Positions 36,204-49,100 of a stretch of DNA of 64,000 bases are shown piece after piece (position 1 is the first letter of the stretch; each line of letters begins with the position of its first letter). The stretch is taken from the NCBI GenBank assembly GCA_963969395.1, contig OZ017800.1, forward strand, positions 16,462,479 through 16,526,478. The letters run 5' to 3'. The notes below the pieces were generated by a model that saw nothing but the letters and a program-made list of their open reading frames with translations, did not search any database and had not been told where the DNA came from. The translations under genes and the position numbers were made by a program. The stretch comes from Pseudoscleropodium purum (Eukaryota; Streptophyta; Bryopsida; Hypnales; Brachytheciaceae).

Positions 36204-39200
36204 ATGCACATGCAAGTAGTTGCAAGAAATAGTTGTTGTTTTCAATCAGATTATCTTTAGTTTTGGAATATTGCGTCTTTTGGAATAAAATTTTAAAAAT
36301 AAATAAAATACGGATAATTTGTAAAGCATTCAAAATAGTATGTGTGAAAATTCAAATGTGAACGTCCATGTTGGTTCACTTTTTAGGTTGTCAAAAATAC
36401 AAATAATGTGCATGAAATACAAGTCTGGAAGTATAAATACTCTAACTGGATTAAACCAAAATTACTACTTAGGGAGTTTTCCATTTGATATTGATAGGAA
36501 ATTTGAAAAGTTAGAGTAAAATGGTAGAAAATACAATCAAAAGAAAATAAAGGAAAAATTCAAGGGAAGAATCAGGGATTTAATACTAAAAAGATGTTAA
36601 ACAAGACTTGGGAAAATAACCAAATTAGACTAATGGTAAAATGATGACAAAATGAAAACCAAAATTGCAAAACCAAAATGAAAACAAAATATTACAAGTA
36701 GAAAATGGAATTAGAATCAAATGCCAAACTAAAAAAATATTAATTTAATATAATAAATAAATAAATAAATTTTAAGAAAAAAAAGAATTGAAGTCAAAAA
36801 TGAAATTAGAAGTAAATTAAAAACCATAGAAATTATTAATATCAAAAAACATAAAAGAAGTTCATAAAACAAAATGCACAACTAAAACATTAGTGTAGTG
36901 AAGAAAACACTAAAATAGTACTAAAAACATTAAAATAGGAGGTTATTTTAGTAATTTAGAATGTTTTACACTAAATTAGGGCATTTATAATAACTTAGCA
37001 CAATTTGCACTAATTTAGTGAATTAACAATCAATTAAGGTAGGATGAAAGTAGTTAGGCAAAATTTGTCCTTTAGGAGATTTGACATAGGCCAAATTAGG
37101 GTTTGGCCCTCTCTCTTTCAACTTTCTCTCAATTTTGTATGTATGTGTACTAAGGAGGAATTTTGTATTTTATGAATTTTTCAAGCTAAATTGCTAGGGA
37201 TTTATTTAGAGAAGAGAACGATGTGGGACAATTTGTTAAGTAGTTTTCACCATTTAATGGAAGAAAATGGGTGAGAAATAGAGGGTTTGGATGTCACATG
37301 ACAAAGTGCTTGAGGATGAGAGGAGAATTTGAATTGAACTTTGAACTGCCCACTTTAGCAAGCAATAGAGGAAGCATGGCAAATTAGATGGAACTAAAAA
37401 TTGGTAGAGAGATGTGCCTTTCAATTAGCTTTTCTAAAAGTCTAGGCTTGACCCATTTAAAGCACGGCGAAGGTGTTGATGGCGGATTTAGTATGAGGAG
37501 ATTAGCTGCCACCTCCTAGGAAGACTGCTAATTTCTGCGAGTGATTGCCGGAGAATAGAGTAGCCAAATGACCTAAATTTTGGTAAGGATGAAGATGAAA
37601 AAGTTATATTTTCAAAAAGTTATAGCTTGACCAATTTTATGCAAGGACAAAGATGGGGAAACTGAATTAGTGCAAGAGAGTCTGTTGCTATGATGCAATG
37701 ATTGGTTTTTTTCCCATTGGATTTATTCTCTATTCTCATGTAGTGCCATGTAATTTTCAAATATAATTAGACTTAATTAGACTTCTTCTTGCCCTGAAAA
37801 GTTTGCTTACATGGTTCAATTTGTATGCATAGAATTCTTTTTGTGGAATGGGAGTGTCTAAAAATGATGCATGAATAAGAATCTAATTTTCCAAGTTCTA
37901 GTGCAAGAGCATAATCATTGCATAAATTGGTTAAGAATTAGGGTAGGGATGTATGATTGATCATGTGAATGAAAAAGATTATTTTGCCTAAAATGAAAGT
38001 GGAAATGATATTGTATGAGTCTAGGGAATTAATGCGGTGCAAGGTGTCAATGCATGGATTGATTTAGGATTTTGGTTGGTCTGAAAGTATTAAAATTATT
38101 CTTTAAGGCCCCTACTTAGCCCATTTGCAATCCTAATGACTAATTTTAGGAGGATTTAGACTTAGAAAGTTGTCATATCCTCTTAGAGTATGTTGCAAGA
38201 TGAATTAGAAATATTAGGATTCTATTTTGGTGGTTTTTGGAGAATAGCTCCCTTTCTCTTTAGAGTCATTTAATTGAAAACGAATACAAAATTAATTCAA
38301 AATTAACCTAAAATACTATAGGAGTCCATTGCTTAGTAGGCAATTTGATTTAGAAGTCCCATACACTTCCCACAAACCAATTCTAAGGATTTTTTTGTTG
38401 TCACAATGAAAAATTCTTATATCAAGCCTAGAATTATTTATCTCTAAAAGTTATACACAACAAAAGAGAGATAGAAAATGCAAAGAATATAGATACTTTG
38501 GAATTTTATTTTTAGAAAATAATAAAATTTTCAAATAATTCAAATAAAATAAGACATGTTTTTGAAATGAAAGATACTTCTTCTCAACCATTTGCATCTT
38601 TGGAAAATCAAAACTCTATTCTCTGCACATGTGCTAAGGTAGTCTACTTTGTGAACATGTGGAAGGTTTTTACTTTGCTATTTTAAAAAAATTCTTTGTA
38701 GGATGGTGTAATTTTAGTATAACTCTTTGTATCCCAACTTTGACTTTCAAATTTGCATTTTTGAGTTAAAAACAATACTATACTACTAAAATGAAATGGT
38801 AATTCAATTAAGTGTAAGACTTCAAAATGGCCAAAGTAGACATCTAACTAGGGGCAATTTAAAAATAGTAAAATTATTTTCAAATATTAAGAAATAAAAT
38901 TTATTGTCTGAAATTGCCACATCTATTTTCATTTCAAATTTTATAGAAAACAAGCATATGATGCAAAAGTTTTGAGCAAAAAACTACTTTTCTAAGACCT
39001 AGGGGACACGAAAAAGACAAGTGTTTCTTGCAATGACTTAATCATATTTCATGAGTATCAATGTCGATGCTCTTATGACATTACATGACATTGTTATGAG
39101 GGTTAAGAAACACTTCATGTTTTTGTCTTAGAAAGCCCTTTTTTTTGTAAACAATGCTAGCACTACTACAAATACAATGTGTTTTCAAATTAGAACATTC

Positions 39201-39803
39201 AAAAATTAGTATGCTTTGTCCATTTCTTTGCAAATTCTTTAAAGAGATGTTTTATATCCTTCAAATGACTTTGATTAAACCTTGAAGTATAAACATTTGA
39301 AAAATTATTGAATCCCGATTATAAAATTGAATTCTACCCTGCAATATCCTAAAATACTATAAATTGCTATACAATCCTAAACCATAAATAGTAATCGCAT
39401 AGTCTTGGAAATTAGATTTTGAACATTTCTATTTCTAGAAATTAGAGGAAAACTGAAAAAAAAAATGAACAAAAAATTGTCTATTTTTCCTAGACTTGAA
39501 AGTGCTCCTTTCCAACCATTTTCATATTTTGGGAAAAGAAATTGTATTCTTTGCACTTAAGTAGAGGTAGTACACTTTGAGCACATGTAGAAGGTGGATA
39601 CTCTACTATTTTAAAAAATTCTCTTTATTGGGTTGTGTAACTTTTATTAGTAGAAAACATCATATGCTAATTCTAACCTTCAAATTTGTTTTTTTCAATT
39701 GAAAATAGGACGAAAAAATACCAAATTGTCACAATAGGCAACTAATCATGGGCTATTTTAAAAAAATAAAATGATTTTAAGAAAGTGGAAAAAAGTACTT
39801 AAT

Positions 39804-40534
39804 GGTTCATTGCAAGAAACACTGGTTCTATTCTTTTTGTTAGAATTTGAGTGGCATTGTTGTATTCTACTATAACTTTTGAATCCCAAGTCCTAAGAAC
39901 TTGAAATTTCTATTGGAGATGTCTAATTTAATGGACAAGTTATTAAATCCCTTATCTTTTAGAAATTCAAAAATTAATTTATATTTATAATTTAATTTTG
40001 ATAATTTGTTACACTTTGATATTTAGGGTTTTTTTACTACATTCAAGGTATCCAAATTGAATGATCTAGAGTTGAAATTTTGGCAGTCTACTTCCACACC
40101 AGGTTGGCGTATGCCTACCAAGGGGCGTCTATAAATATATTAATTTATGTACTCTAGGTCCATGCAAATAAGGCTCCCATACACAAGCACTTCTAAAATA
40201 TTGAAGATGGTGTCAACTTCATTTTTTTGGTGAAATTTGATCACCATCAAGTCCTCTCAAATGGCCAATTTTTAGGTTTTTCTTGTTTATGCTTAATCAG
40301 TTATTATTAATTTAGACCTCATTGTTTCTATTTTGTGACAATCTATCATTTTTTCCCATAGTACTATTTCAATACTTGCAACTAATCTTTTGTACTCACA
40401 AAAGGACTTTTAGTAATTAATTTTTCCAATCAATAGCTGAGATTGTTTTACTATGTAATACTTATAATATTCCAGGGTAGAAAAGCAAATTTTGCCAAAT
40501 GCTACAAAAAATGTATTGTTTCTTGCAATGATCC
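39804..40534. mobile_element. MITE, duplicate of 26772-27512
   Basis: Left ggttcattgcaagaaacac and right tgtttcttgcaatgatcc, with TAAT outside each end (39800-39803, 40535-40538). It sits at the same relative position as in copy 1, so it inserted before the segmental duplication. Confidence 0.75.
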
Positions 40535-43088
40535 TAATGTCTACACCTAATTAAATTCCTAGTTCATTTAAGTAACTTTAGTACTCTTTTCAACTCAAAA
40601 ATGTAAATATGAAGGTCAAAATTAGGGTACAAAGAATTGTACTAAAGTTATACAAACCTACAAAGAAATTTTCTAAAAATATCAAAGTGTTCAACTTCTA
40701 CATGTACTCAAAGTGCACTACTTTGGTACTTGTACAAAAAACACAATTTTGATTCCTCAAAAAATGCAAACGGTTGAGAATAAGCATCATTAAATTTTAA
40801 GAAATTGACTTATTTTATTTGAATTATTTGAATATTTTATTTTTTCTAAAAATCAAAGTCCAAAAAATATACAATGTTTTTGCATTTCCATCACTCTTTC
40901 AATATTTTGTTGTTTGTAACTTTTTGATATAAATTTTTCTAGGCTTCAATTTTCATACACATACTATTTTGAATGCTTTACAACTTTTCCAAATTTTATT
41001 TCATTCAAAAAAATTATTCCAAAAGTCATAGTATTCTAGTACGTAGGCCGTTTTGAGCCCCAAATTGCAAGTGTTTTTTGCATTTATTCAACTCAACAAA
41101 TTAAAGCTCATATCAAACCTTTTCACTTGTTTGTAACAAGAGCAATAAATAGATTTTCTTTAGGTGATCTCACCTTGAAATAGCCTTATTCATAATCAAC
41201 CAATTTAAGACCCACCTTTGAAACATGTTAAAATATGATAGGGCCTTTGACTTTGGTGTATGTAGGGCCTCATTTGAAGAGCTTGCAACTAAAGTTTTTT
41301 CTTTACGAAGTGAACAATGCAATAGTATTTTAAGCCCAAATGCACTACATATCATCGTGGTCAAGCATTGAAGGCTATAGTGTGGATGCTCTTAGAGCAT
41401 CTACATTTTTACACTTCAAGAAGTACATACCAAGTAGGTGATGGAAGGCTCAACAAATGTAGTTTGGGGTAAGTAATTCAAGGAATTTCTATTACAACAC
41501 TCAAGATCAATTCATCGCAAGTTCAATTTATTTGCAAGATTCCCAATCATGAATTGCTAAAATAGCGGTTATTTGCATAGTTAATAATACTTGGTTGGCC
41601 TTAAGTTTGAAGCATCAAGTTATACTTGCCTCAACCACATCTAATACACTTAATCTCTAAACTTTCAAGTACACCTTAAATGGATTTGGGTAGGTTTTTA
41701 TGGTCTCAATCTTCATTATGATTTTTTGAAGTTTTTTTAGAAGATGAAAAAAAAATTAGTTTTCTAAGAATATAGTCTTTATTTCAAGTAATTGGTGTTT
41801 GAGAACAAAAAATATGTCATTTTTAGCCCCAAACTCAGTTTCTTAGGTTGCACCAAAAAAATCACAAAAAGTCAAAATAATTTTTTTTTAAATTTTATTT
41901 CTTGTAGAAAATATTTTTGTCTTTATTGAAAGATTTTCCATTCATTCTATTTGGATTGGTGATGAAAAAGTGATAGACAATCATGCTTTTTAAGCAATCT
42001 AGGCATCTACTTGAAAAAATAACTAGTAGGATTCATTTTTTAGAGCAATTTTTGCATTTTTCAAAAACCATGTTCAATAGGGTTTACTTATCTTGCTAGA
42101 ACAACCTCACCATTGGAATTAGTGATTTTCAATCACATCTTAGATCTCATGACAATAGTTTTTCTTTCGGTCTTGTAGCTACTTTTCGTTCACAATTTTC
42201 TAAAGAATGAAAATCAATTATATATTTTTTGAATTTTCTTCCTATAATTTCAACTCAATACTTCAACATAAATAATTCAAAATTCAAAATTTGGAGTGCA
42301 AAAAGTTTAAGCTTAGAAGATTCAAGGCCTTTAGATTGAAGTAGACAAGGTGAAAAAGATTTCAATTTCTTCACTTCAAACACAAATATCTTGTAATCTA
42401 CATTGTCAAAGTTTTTGAAACTTCTTCAACACATTTTTATACTAGTATACTGCAAGATCATATAGTTAAATGTGCAAATAAAAAAATTTCTAATATCTTT
42501 AGCACTTTGCAATAAAATGGCAATTTTGAGTTGTTTTTTTATGAAAAAAATACTTTGGAAGTTTGTAGGTTAAGAAGCTATGTCAAGAAATTGATATCCA
42601 ATGTTCCACTACATTCGAAAGATGTAATGGGTCCACTTTATAGTGCATAATGACACTTTTTGCACATTTACAATTGATCCAATTCAAATTAATTTTTTTT
42701 TAAGAATTCCCAAATCCCAATCTAGTTGAATCCAATCCGAATTCCAACCCAAATTTAAACCCAAATCCAACACAACACAACGCAAACTTTAACCACCACC
42801 CCTATTTCAGATTTCAGATTGTATTAGCATAGGCAATCAAAATGGATTTTGTATCTCGAGTATCCATATTACATACCCCAACAAACTCTAATCCTAACCA
42901 ATTGGTGTAGTGTCTGCAACAGTTGGCTGCAACTCGACAAAGAAAAACCAGTGCCGAACCACCTCCGAGGATAGCAGAAACCTTGGAGCTCGTGGCAGAA
43001 GATCCCTAGAGCTCGCGACAAAAGATCAACGCCTCCAACATAGCAAACCCTAACCCCAATAAACTCTAATCCAAAATCGCAAGCCCAT

Positions 43089-43236
43089 CTACTACAAGAA
43101 AACAGTGTCCAAATTGACATGCCCGAATTAATAGACAGTGTTCAAATTGACAGAAAAATGTTTGAGTTAACAGAAAATTGACAAAAGAAGTGTCCGAATT
43201 GACAAAAAAAAAAATGGTAGCATTCCCTTGTAGTGA
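43089..43236. mobile_element. Small CACTACAAG-type MITE
   Basis: Begins ctactacaagaaaacagtg and ends cattcccttgtagtga, so CTACTACAAG pairs with CTTGTAGTG inverted. The interior holds about four copies of a gtgtccaaattgaca-like word. Such termini are common in plant CACTA-related MITEs. It is absent from the sister segment. Confidence 0.6.
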
Positions 43237-43810
43237 TCCAAGAATTCTTTTTTTTCTAGAACCCGTGGCCCATCCACGGCTCATAGAAGCCTGAAATTTC
43301 ATTCAATCTTGATGAACAACCCTGATCCACTGCCTTTTCTAGAAGGAGATCAACGATGCTCTTTCTTCCACCAATAAAATCTATAGTTTGTGTTATTTGG
43401 TCAGGGGCGCAAGGCTAGTACGCCTCTTTTGAGTAGGTACTGAGTGAATGTGCATTGCAAGTGAATGTAAGTAAACCTAGCTTAAATTTTTTTTAAATCC
43501 CCAACACCCCCTTTCCCTAACCCGAATCCAGACCGTCTCCCTAACTGCCCCTATTTGTAATTTCCAAATGTATTGTTTACAACAAACAATATGGGATTAT
43601 GATTAACTTTTCATAATTTTGTATCCATAGTGTTTTCAATGTACATATCATGAATCCATATCCTTATCAAATTTCAATATCCATACCGTAAAGTATTTTT
43701 GATATGCATATCTGTATCATATTTCTAAAATTAGTTGAACTTCAAATGTATGGCACTATGGCTGGATCTGAAATCTGAAAATGAATCTGAAATTGAGATA
43801 CACTGCAAGA

Positions 43811-43840
43811 GGTGGGGGTGGGGGTGGGGGTGGGGGTGGG
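43811..43840 (+). repeat. GGGGGT microsatellite
   Basis: Five runs of G separated by T form a G-quadruplex-capable tract. The sister segment at about 30090-30110 has only a short, broken version, so the tract expanded after duplication. Confidence 0.9.
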
Positions 43841-44750
43841 ATTTCTTTTTAAACACAATCGATGGCTCTTGTTGTGTCTTGGAGGCAGGAAGAGACAAAA
43901 TCACATGTGCATGTAAGTTAATCACAGAAGATAGTAAGATAGTTAGCTTGTGGAATTGGGAAAAAATCCAAGGGAAAAATTAAATTAAATATTTATTTAG
44001 AGTAAAAGAGTAGAGAGGAAAAAAACAGAGATTCAGTTGAAATATTGTGGCAGCGATAGAAGCCACCTGATCTGGAACTTGTTCAAGTTGCGAATTGGGT
44101 GCTCCAAGTTCCTGTCACGAAGAGAAGCTCCTGATCGACCAATCCTTTGCTTCAAAGATCTTTTCAGTCCACACAGCAAGGATCAAAAAAGAAGCTCCAT
44201 CAAATTTGTATTACTGGAAAATTGAATCTTCTTGTTCTCCTAACTTTTGAATGTATGTTGTCCAAAAAAATTCAAGAAAACCACATAAAAGCTATGGTTT
44301 TTTCAAATTAAAAAGATAATTTAATTCAATTTTTGTATTCATGAAAACTAATTTTAATTTTTCAATTCCAAAATCATAGGAACTAAAATTCATGAAGGAA
44401 TGTAGTGGCTTTGCTGTTGTGGGGATATGGCCTATCTATGCCACTACAACAATAATATAGAATAATAAATAAATGAAGCATCTATACCAACCACTCATCC
44501 TAGTCAATGGGTTACTTTACCCATATTATCCCATAAATGACGCTAAGAACATTTTAGGGCCAATGAATGACAAAAAATCTCTCCATATAGGACAAAAGAA
44601 CAACCATTAATTCTTCAAATTTTCATGTGAAAAAGGAAGGTCTTCTACACTAGTTTAACTTCTTATAAGTGCTCTTGCTTTTTTTTAAAGCCAACAATTC
44701 ATACAGTACAAAAACAAATGAATTCCATAATGACCAACTCATCCTTTAAC

Positions 44751-45778
44751 CCTAGAACATCTAGACTCATAAGCGATGTGTGAGGAGAGCAGAGAGAAGG
44801 GCGAAATTGTAGGAATGCTGTGAGGAATTGGGAAATGTGTAGCAGGAAAGTAACCGTAGGATCTTGCAGTTCATGAATAAGAACACAGGCCAAAGAAAAC
44901 GTGAAATCTATTCTCTGCAATCTTCTTCGAGATCAAGAGGTTTGACCACTTCAAGAAGGCGTTGACTTTCACGGGCAGATTATTCTCACTTCAAAGATCA
45001 CAACAGATCTCAGCAGGGAAAATTTCAAAAAATAAGGAAAAATCGGAAATGGGAAGAGGACCAAGCCATCTACCTTGTTGCTCAAGTCACATTGACTGAA
45101 ACTCATTGACATACATGTCGTGAGGCTTGGAATTGCAACACCTTCACTGAATGACGCAGAGCACAATTTCTTTTCATAGAAACCCCTTTCCAGAAGTCGG
45201 TACTACAGAGGGGCGTACGATCATTTGAAAAGCATGCCTGCACTCAGAAAACGATGAAACAAAGAAATACTCAACAAGAAAAACACGAAGGCATGCGTTT
45301 CGAAGCAATAAAAAATATAAGCAGTGTCTGTATGACTTTGTTGTTGAGGACACTTGTCGTTCCATTTGTCGTTGCTGTAATTGTGCACAACCTTCAAGAT
45401 GATAAACTAATGTTTTCATACACTTATTGAAATTGGCTTATGGAATTATTTTAATGCGGAACGGGCATCACTGGAAATGCCCGAAGTTTGCAGCCCCTGA
45501 ACAATATGAGGGACTACCAATTTCCCTTTCTCAAGGGAAGTTGCATTGGGCAGTTAGAAATTTCATCTGAATCCTCACATGGAGCACTTCTAATTTTTGT
45601 AGTTAATTGTTGCTCTAAGTTCTTGACATGCCATCAACACTACCGCATACACAACCCCCCCCCCCCCACCCCCACCCCCATTGCACGCTGAAAAATCGGT
45701 GGATGAAAAAAGTTCTTTCTCTGTTGTGTACAGCAGATCCACTCTGTTCATCGTCCATTTTTTGGACGTTGGAGCGTT
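44751..45778. other. Insertion of about 1 kb specific to segment copy 2, upstream of the P450 pseudogene
   Basis: Segment copy 1 continues directly from atcctttaac into aatactaaagacattttcc (31201-31228). Here about 1.03 kb intervenes. It is less AT-rich and includes a C-rich run at 45655-45680 (13 Cs, then CCCCCA units). Open frames on the minus strand (44699-44920, 44969-45166, 45174-45419) give no recognisable protein. No clear terminal repeats or target duplication. Confidence 0.6.
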
Positions 45779-46197
45779 CCAAAGTTAATTTTCCGTCCAA
45801 TGAATGACAAAGAATCTATCCATGCAGGTAGCATACAGAAGTGCAACTGTTTGCCTCCAAATTTTGAGTGAAAAGCGAAAATCGTCTACAATAGTTTTAC
45901 TTTCAATGAGTGCTTTCGCATTTAATTTTTAAGCCAACAATTCACACACACTATACCACAACAAATGAGTACCACGATGAATAGTTGCACTTCTGTCCGC
46001 CCTGCATGGACAGAATCTTTGTCCTTCAGCGGGTGGAAAACGTGCTCAGCATCTTAATTCCTGCCACACATCCCAAAGCTATTTGGGACTGTTCCTGAAG
46101 ACAAACTGACGACGCCTTGTCTGGAGAACCAACTCGCCTTTGTCGCAATCTGTACCAGAGCTCAAGTCCTCAACTTCCACTACACTAGGTGTCGGCC

Positions 46198-49100
46198 ATG
46201 GCTTCGACTGTTGGACTCTAATTTTGGTAAGTTCAACGCTCTTCTAACGTCCTTCGACTTGGAACTGCTGTCCTGCCAGGCCTACGTATAACTCGATCTG
46301 TTTGATCTGGCTTGTCAATTCAGAATTACATTCCAGAACTTTGTCAAGAGCTAGTACTTTTGGGAGCATCTTCTAGTCAGGTCGGTACAAACCTGTAAAA
46401 TAGAGCCACAAGATCTGATGCACAGGGAGATCATCTGTAGTTTCCCGCAAGGGGGTATTCAAGATTTCCCAGATGATTTTGCTCTGGGAGCAGGGGACTC
46501 CAGGAACTATCAGAGATACTTGGTCGTCCTCAATTTCGATAAACTGGCTTAATTCACACCAGAGTTTGCCACTTTGGAGGACGGCGCAACTTGAAACTTA
46601 AAAACCTAAACCAGTCCTACTTTCTAAAGCTGTGAGTGCGTAAATGTTACAATTTCTGGTTCCAAGAATCAGGACAATTCAATGTCGATTTTGTTGTATG
46701 GGAACATGAAATTGGCGTATTCCACGACTTCGGCACTTTCAGGCCGCGCGGCTTGAAACGTAAACCTACACCTGACCTTGATGGTTGAACTTTGTGTCAC
46801 AATTTTGTGTCACAGGACCACCCGAATTGAACGAAACTGCCGATATAATTTGAACGAAATTGACGCTCCCTTGAATGTTTGCAGGGGGTGGCTGTGGCAT
46901 TGGTGGTGATCTATGCAAGCTGGCTGCTATGGAGACGGCAATGCAAGTTGTATGGAAACGTGCCACCAGGGCCACGACCGCTGCCCATTCTGGGATCGTT
47001 GCATTTGTTGGGCACGCATCCGCACCGCAACTTGTCGGAGTTGGCTTCGCAGTATGGTCCGCTCATCTCCACGTGGATGGGCAGCGACTCTTCATCTTGG
47101 CGAGCACGGCGGAGGCGGCCAAAGAGTTTCTCAAGATTCAGGATGCCGACTGCGCCTTCCGCCCCCCCGACGCGAGCTGCCGATGTCCTTCTTCCAGCAG
47201 GTGCGCATTCCCTTCTCCCACCACACCCATTGTGTACAAGGAAAACAGAAATTGGAAGAGAGCAGTCCTCAAGGTGTACAGCAAGATCAGAAGTTTGCAA
47301 AATGATTGAATGCTCCATAATTCCTGGTTAGAAGAGAAGAGAACCTGGAATCCACGCTCGAAACCCTAATTCTTGGTTTGAATGGAAGGATCTGGCATCG
47401 CAATTCGAAAGCCTGATTCGTCAGCGAAGTCCATCCCCAAAATGTCAGTTAGTAGGGAATTGCAGGCGGTGCTTTGTCTTCATAAGATTGCATGAACTGT
47501 GCCTTGAAACAAAATTTCAGGGCAGACAGAAATCTCAGGTTTGTAGAATTTCGCAGCAAGTTATGGGTTGGTGTGTTTCATTCATTTCTTGCATTTTTAC
47601 TTGAATTGGAATTTTTTTTGAATTAGATAATTTGCCTAGACATATGAAATAGCTAATTTGTAACTAGCTGTCACTTGTAACTTGCATTGTAACGAGCTAT
47701 CGGTGCTCATCATAACTCCTAAATGTTGAATTTGGTTTAGGTAGTTTAGGTTCTCATTAGTATGAATTTGGGACCTTCGTGGAATTCTACGGCTCTGGTC
47801 GTTTTAATGTGGACATCTAGATATACTAATAATGACAATTGGGGTTACGTTACATTTAATACTAGTAATCCTATTACTTCATTCACTCTATTTCTAAGTT
47901 AGTTGACAAATAGCATTTAGGTTGACATTTAGTGTTGTTAATATTAGTTAGGTATTCTTGATTCTTAGTATACTAAATGTCAACATGAACACTATTAAAA
48001 ATTATAAAATAGTTGACAAATAATGTTCTTGTTGACATTTGTGTTACAATTTGTAATTAGTGTTGCAAAAACTAAATATCACTATTAGTACAATACGTCA
48101 TTTTAGAGCTTTTGTGTTGATGAAAGAGGCACAATTTTTTGGCATCCAAAATCTTGCCAACGGACCAAAATTGATGATTGTTACAAATTCAATTCATTCT
48201 TGACAATTTAGATATGATATTTAATGACATTACACCTCCACTTCGACTCTTGCAAAAAATCATTGTAAAAGAGCTCATGTCCACAAGGCAGTTCGAATCC
48301 TCTCAATATATACGAATGGAAGAAATGGTATACACACTCCACAAAATAGCCAATGAGGATGGGCTTTGTTGTATGAATGCACATATGGACACCATGACTA
48401 CAAATGTTCTATTGCGCATGATCTTCAACAAACGTTTTTTGGGTGTCGAAGAACAAGATGGTGGCACTAAAATGGTTCAGGTAGTGATGTTTGTTATGTT
48501 TTTCCAAATTTTGATTAAGTTTCTCAAGTATGGCAAGATTGCTATGAATTTCACTCCTTCCAACTCCTCTTTCAAGTCAATATCAATTCAATGGTAGTTT
48601 GAAGAAAACATTGCAATTATTGTTTACTCCAAATTTTAATTTTTGTTAGCCATTGTGATAGAACATTCAAGACTGTCCAATAGTTTGGTAGAAATTCTCC
48701 TTTCTTTCTAGTCATTTTAACATTCTTTGGGTAGAAATTCTACTCTACTTCCTAATTAAACTCTTTGACAAGTTTCATTATTGAAATTAGTCACGAATTT
48801 CTCTACTTGCCATTTGGCTAAATTTCATGCAATTGTTTTTGGTTGGATTTAGGAATTCATAGAGATTATGAAAAGATTGACTTCATGTCTTGATGCTATT
48901 TTCATCGGAGACTACTTCAATGTCCCAAAGTGGTTTGATCCTCAAGGTTTGGACAAACAATTTCAAAAGCTTTGAGCTTGCATGGATAGGTTCTACGAGA
49001 AGATGGTTGATGGATACAAGGATGATCAAAGGAGGATGCCCTCCGAAAAAGGAGAGAAAACACTCCTTGATATTTTCTTGAAGCAATTGGATTTTTTAGA

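Larger units (their letters stand above)
22610..36360. repeat. Segmental duplication, copy 1 (repeat DNA plus intact P450)
   Basis: From ctaaaaagatgttaagcaag onward this segment matches the segment starting at about 36580 in the same order: the block with gaaaacactaaaat words, the AT-rich transposon cluster, a 30.3-kb gene-fragment-like stretch, and the P450 with its promoter. Similarity is high around the P450 and promoter and lower in the AT-rich part. Copy-specific insertions include 24311-25258 here. Confidence 0.85.

Noticed and set aside
45174..45419. 81-codon minus-strand frame in the copy-2 insertion
   Set aside because: No similarity I can recognise, no supporting splice or start context.
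46875..47331. Second P450 as a functional gene
   Set aside because: Exon 2 looks healthy in part, but the early stop, frameshifts, lost donor, missing heme Cys and the 2.5-kb insertion rule it out.
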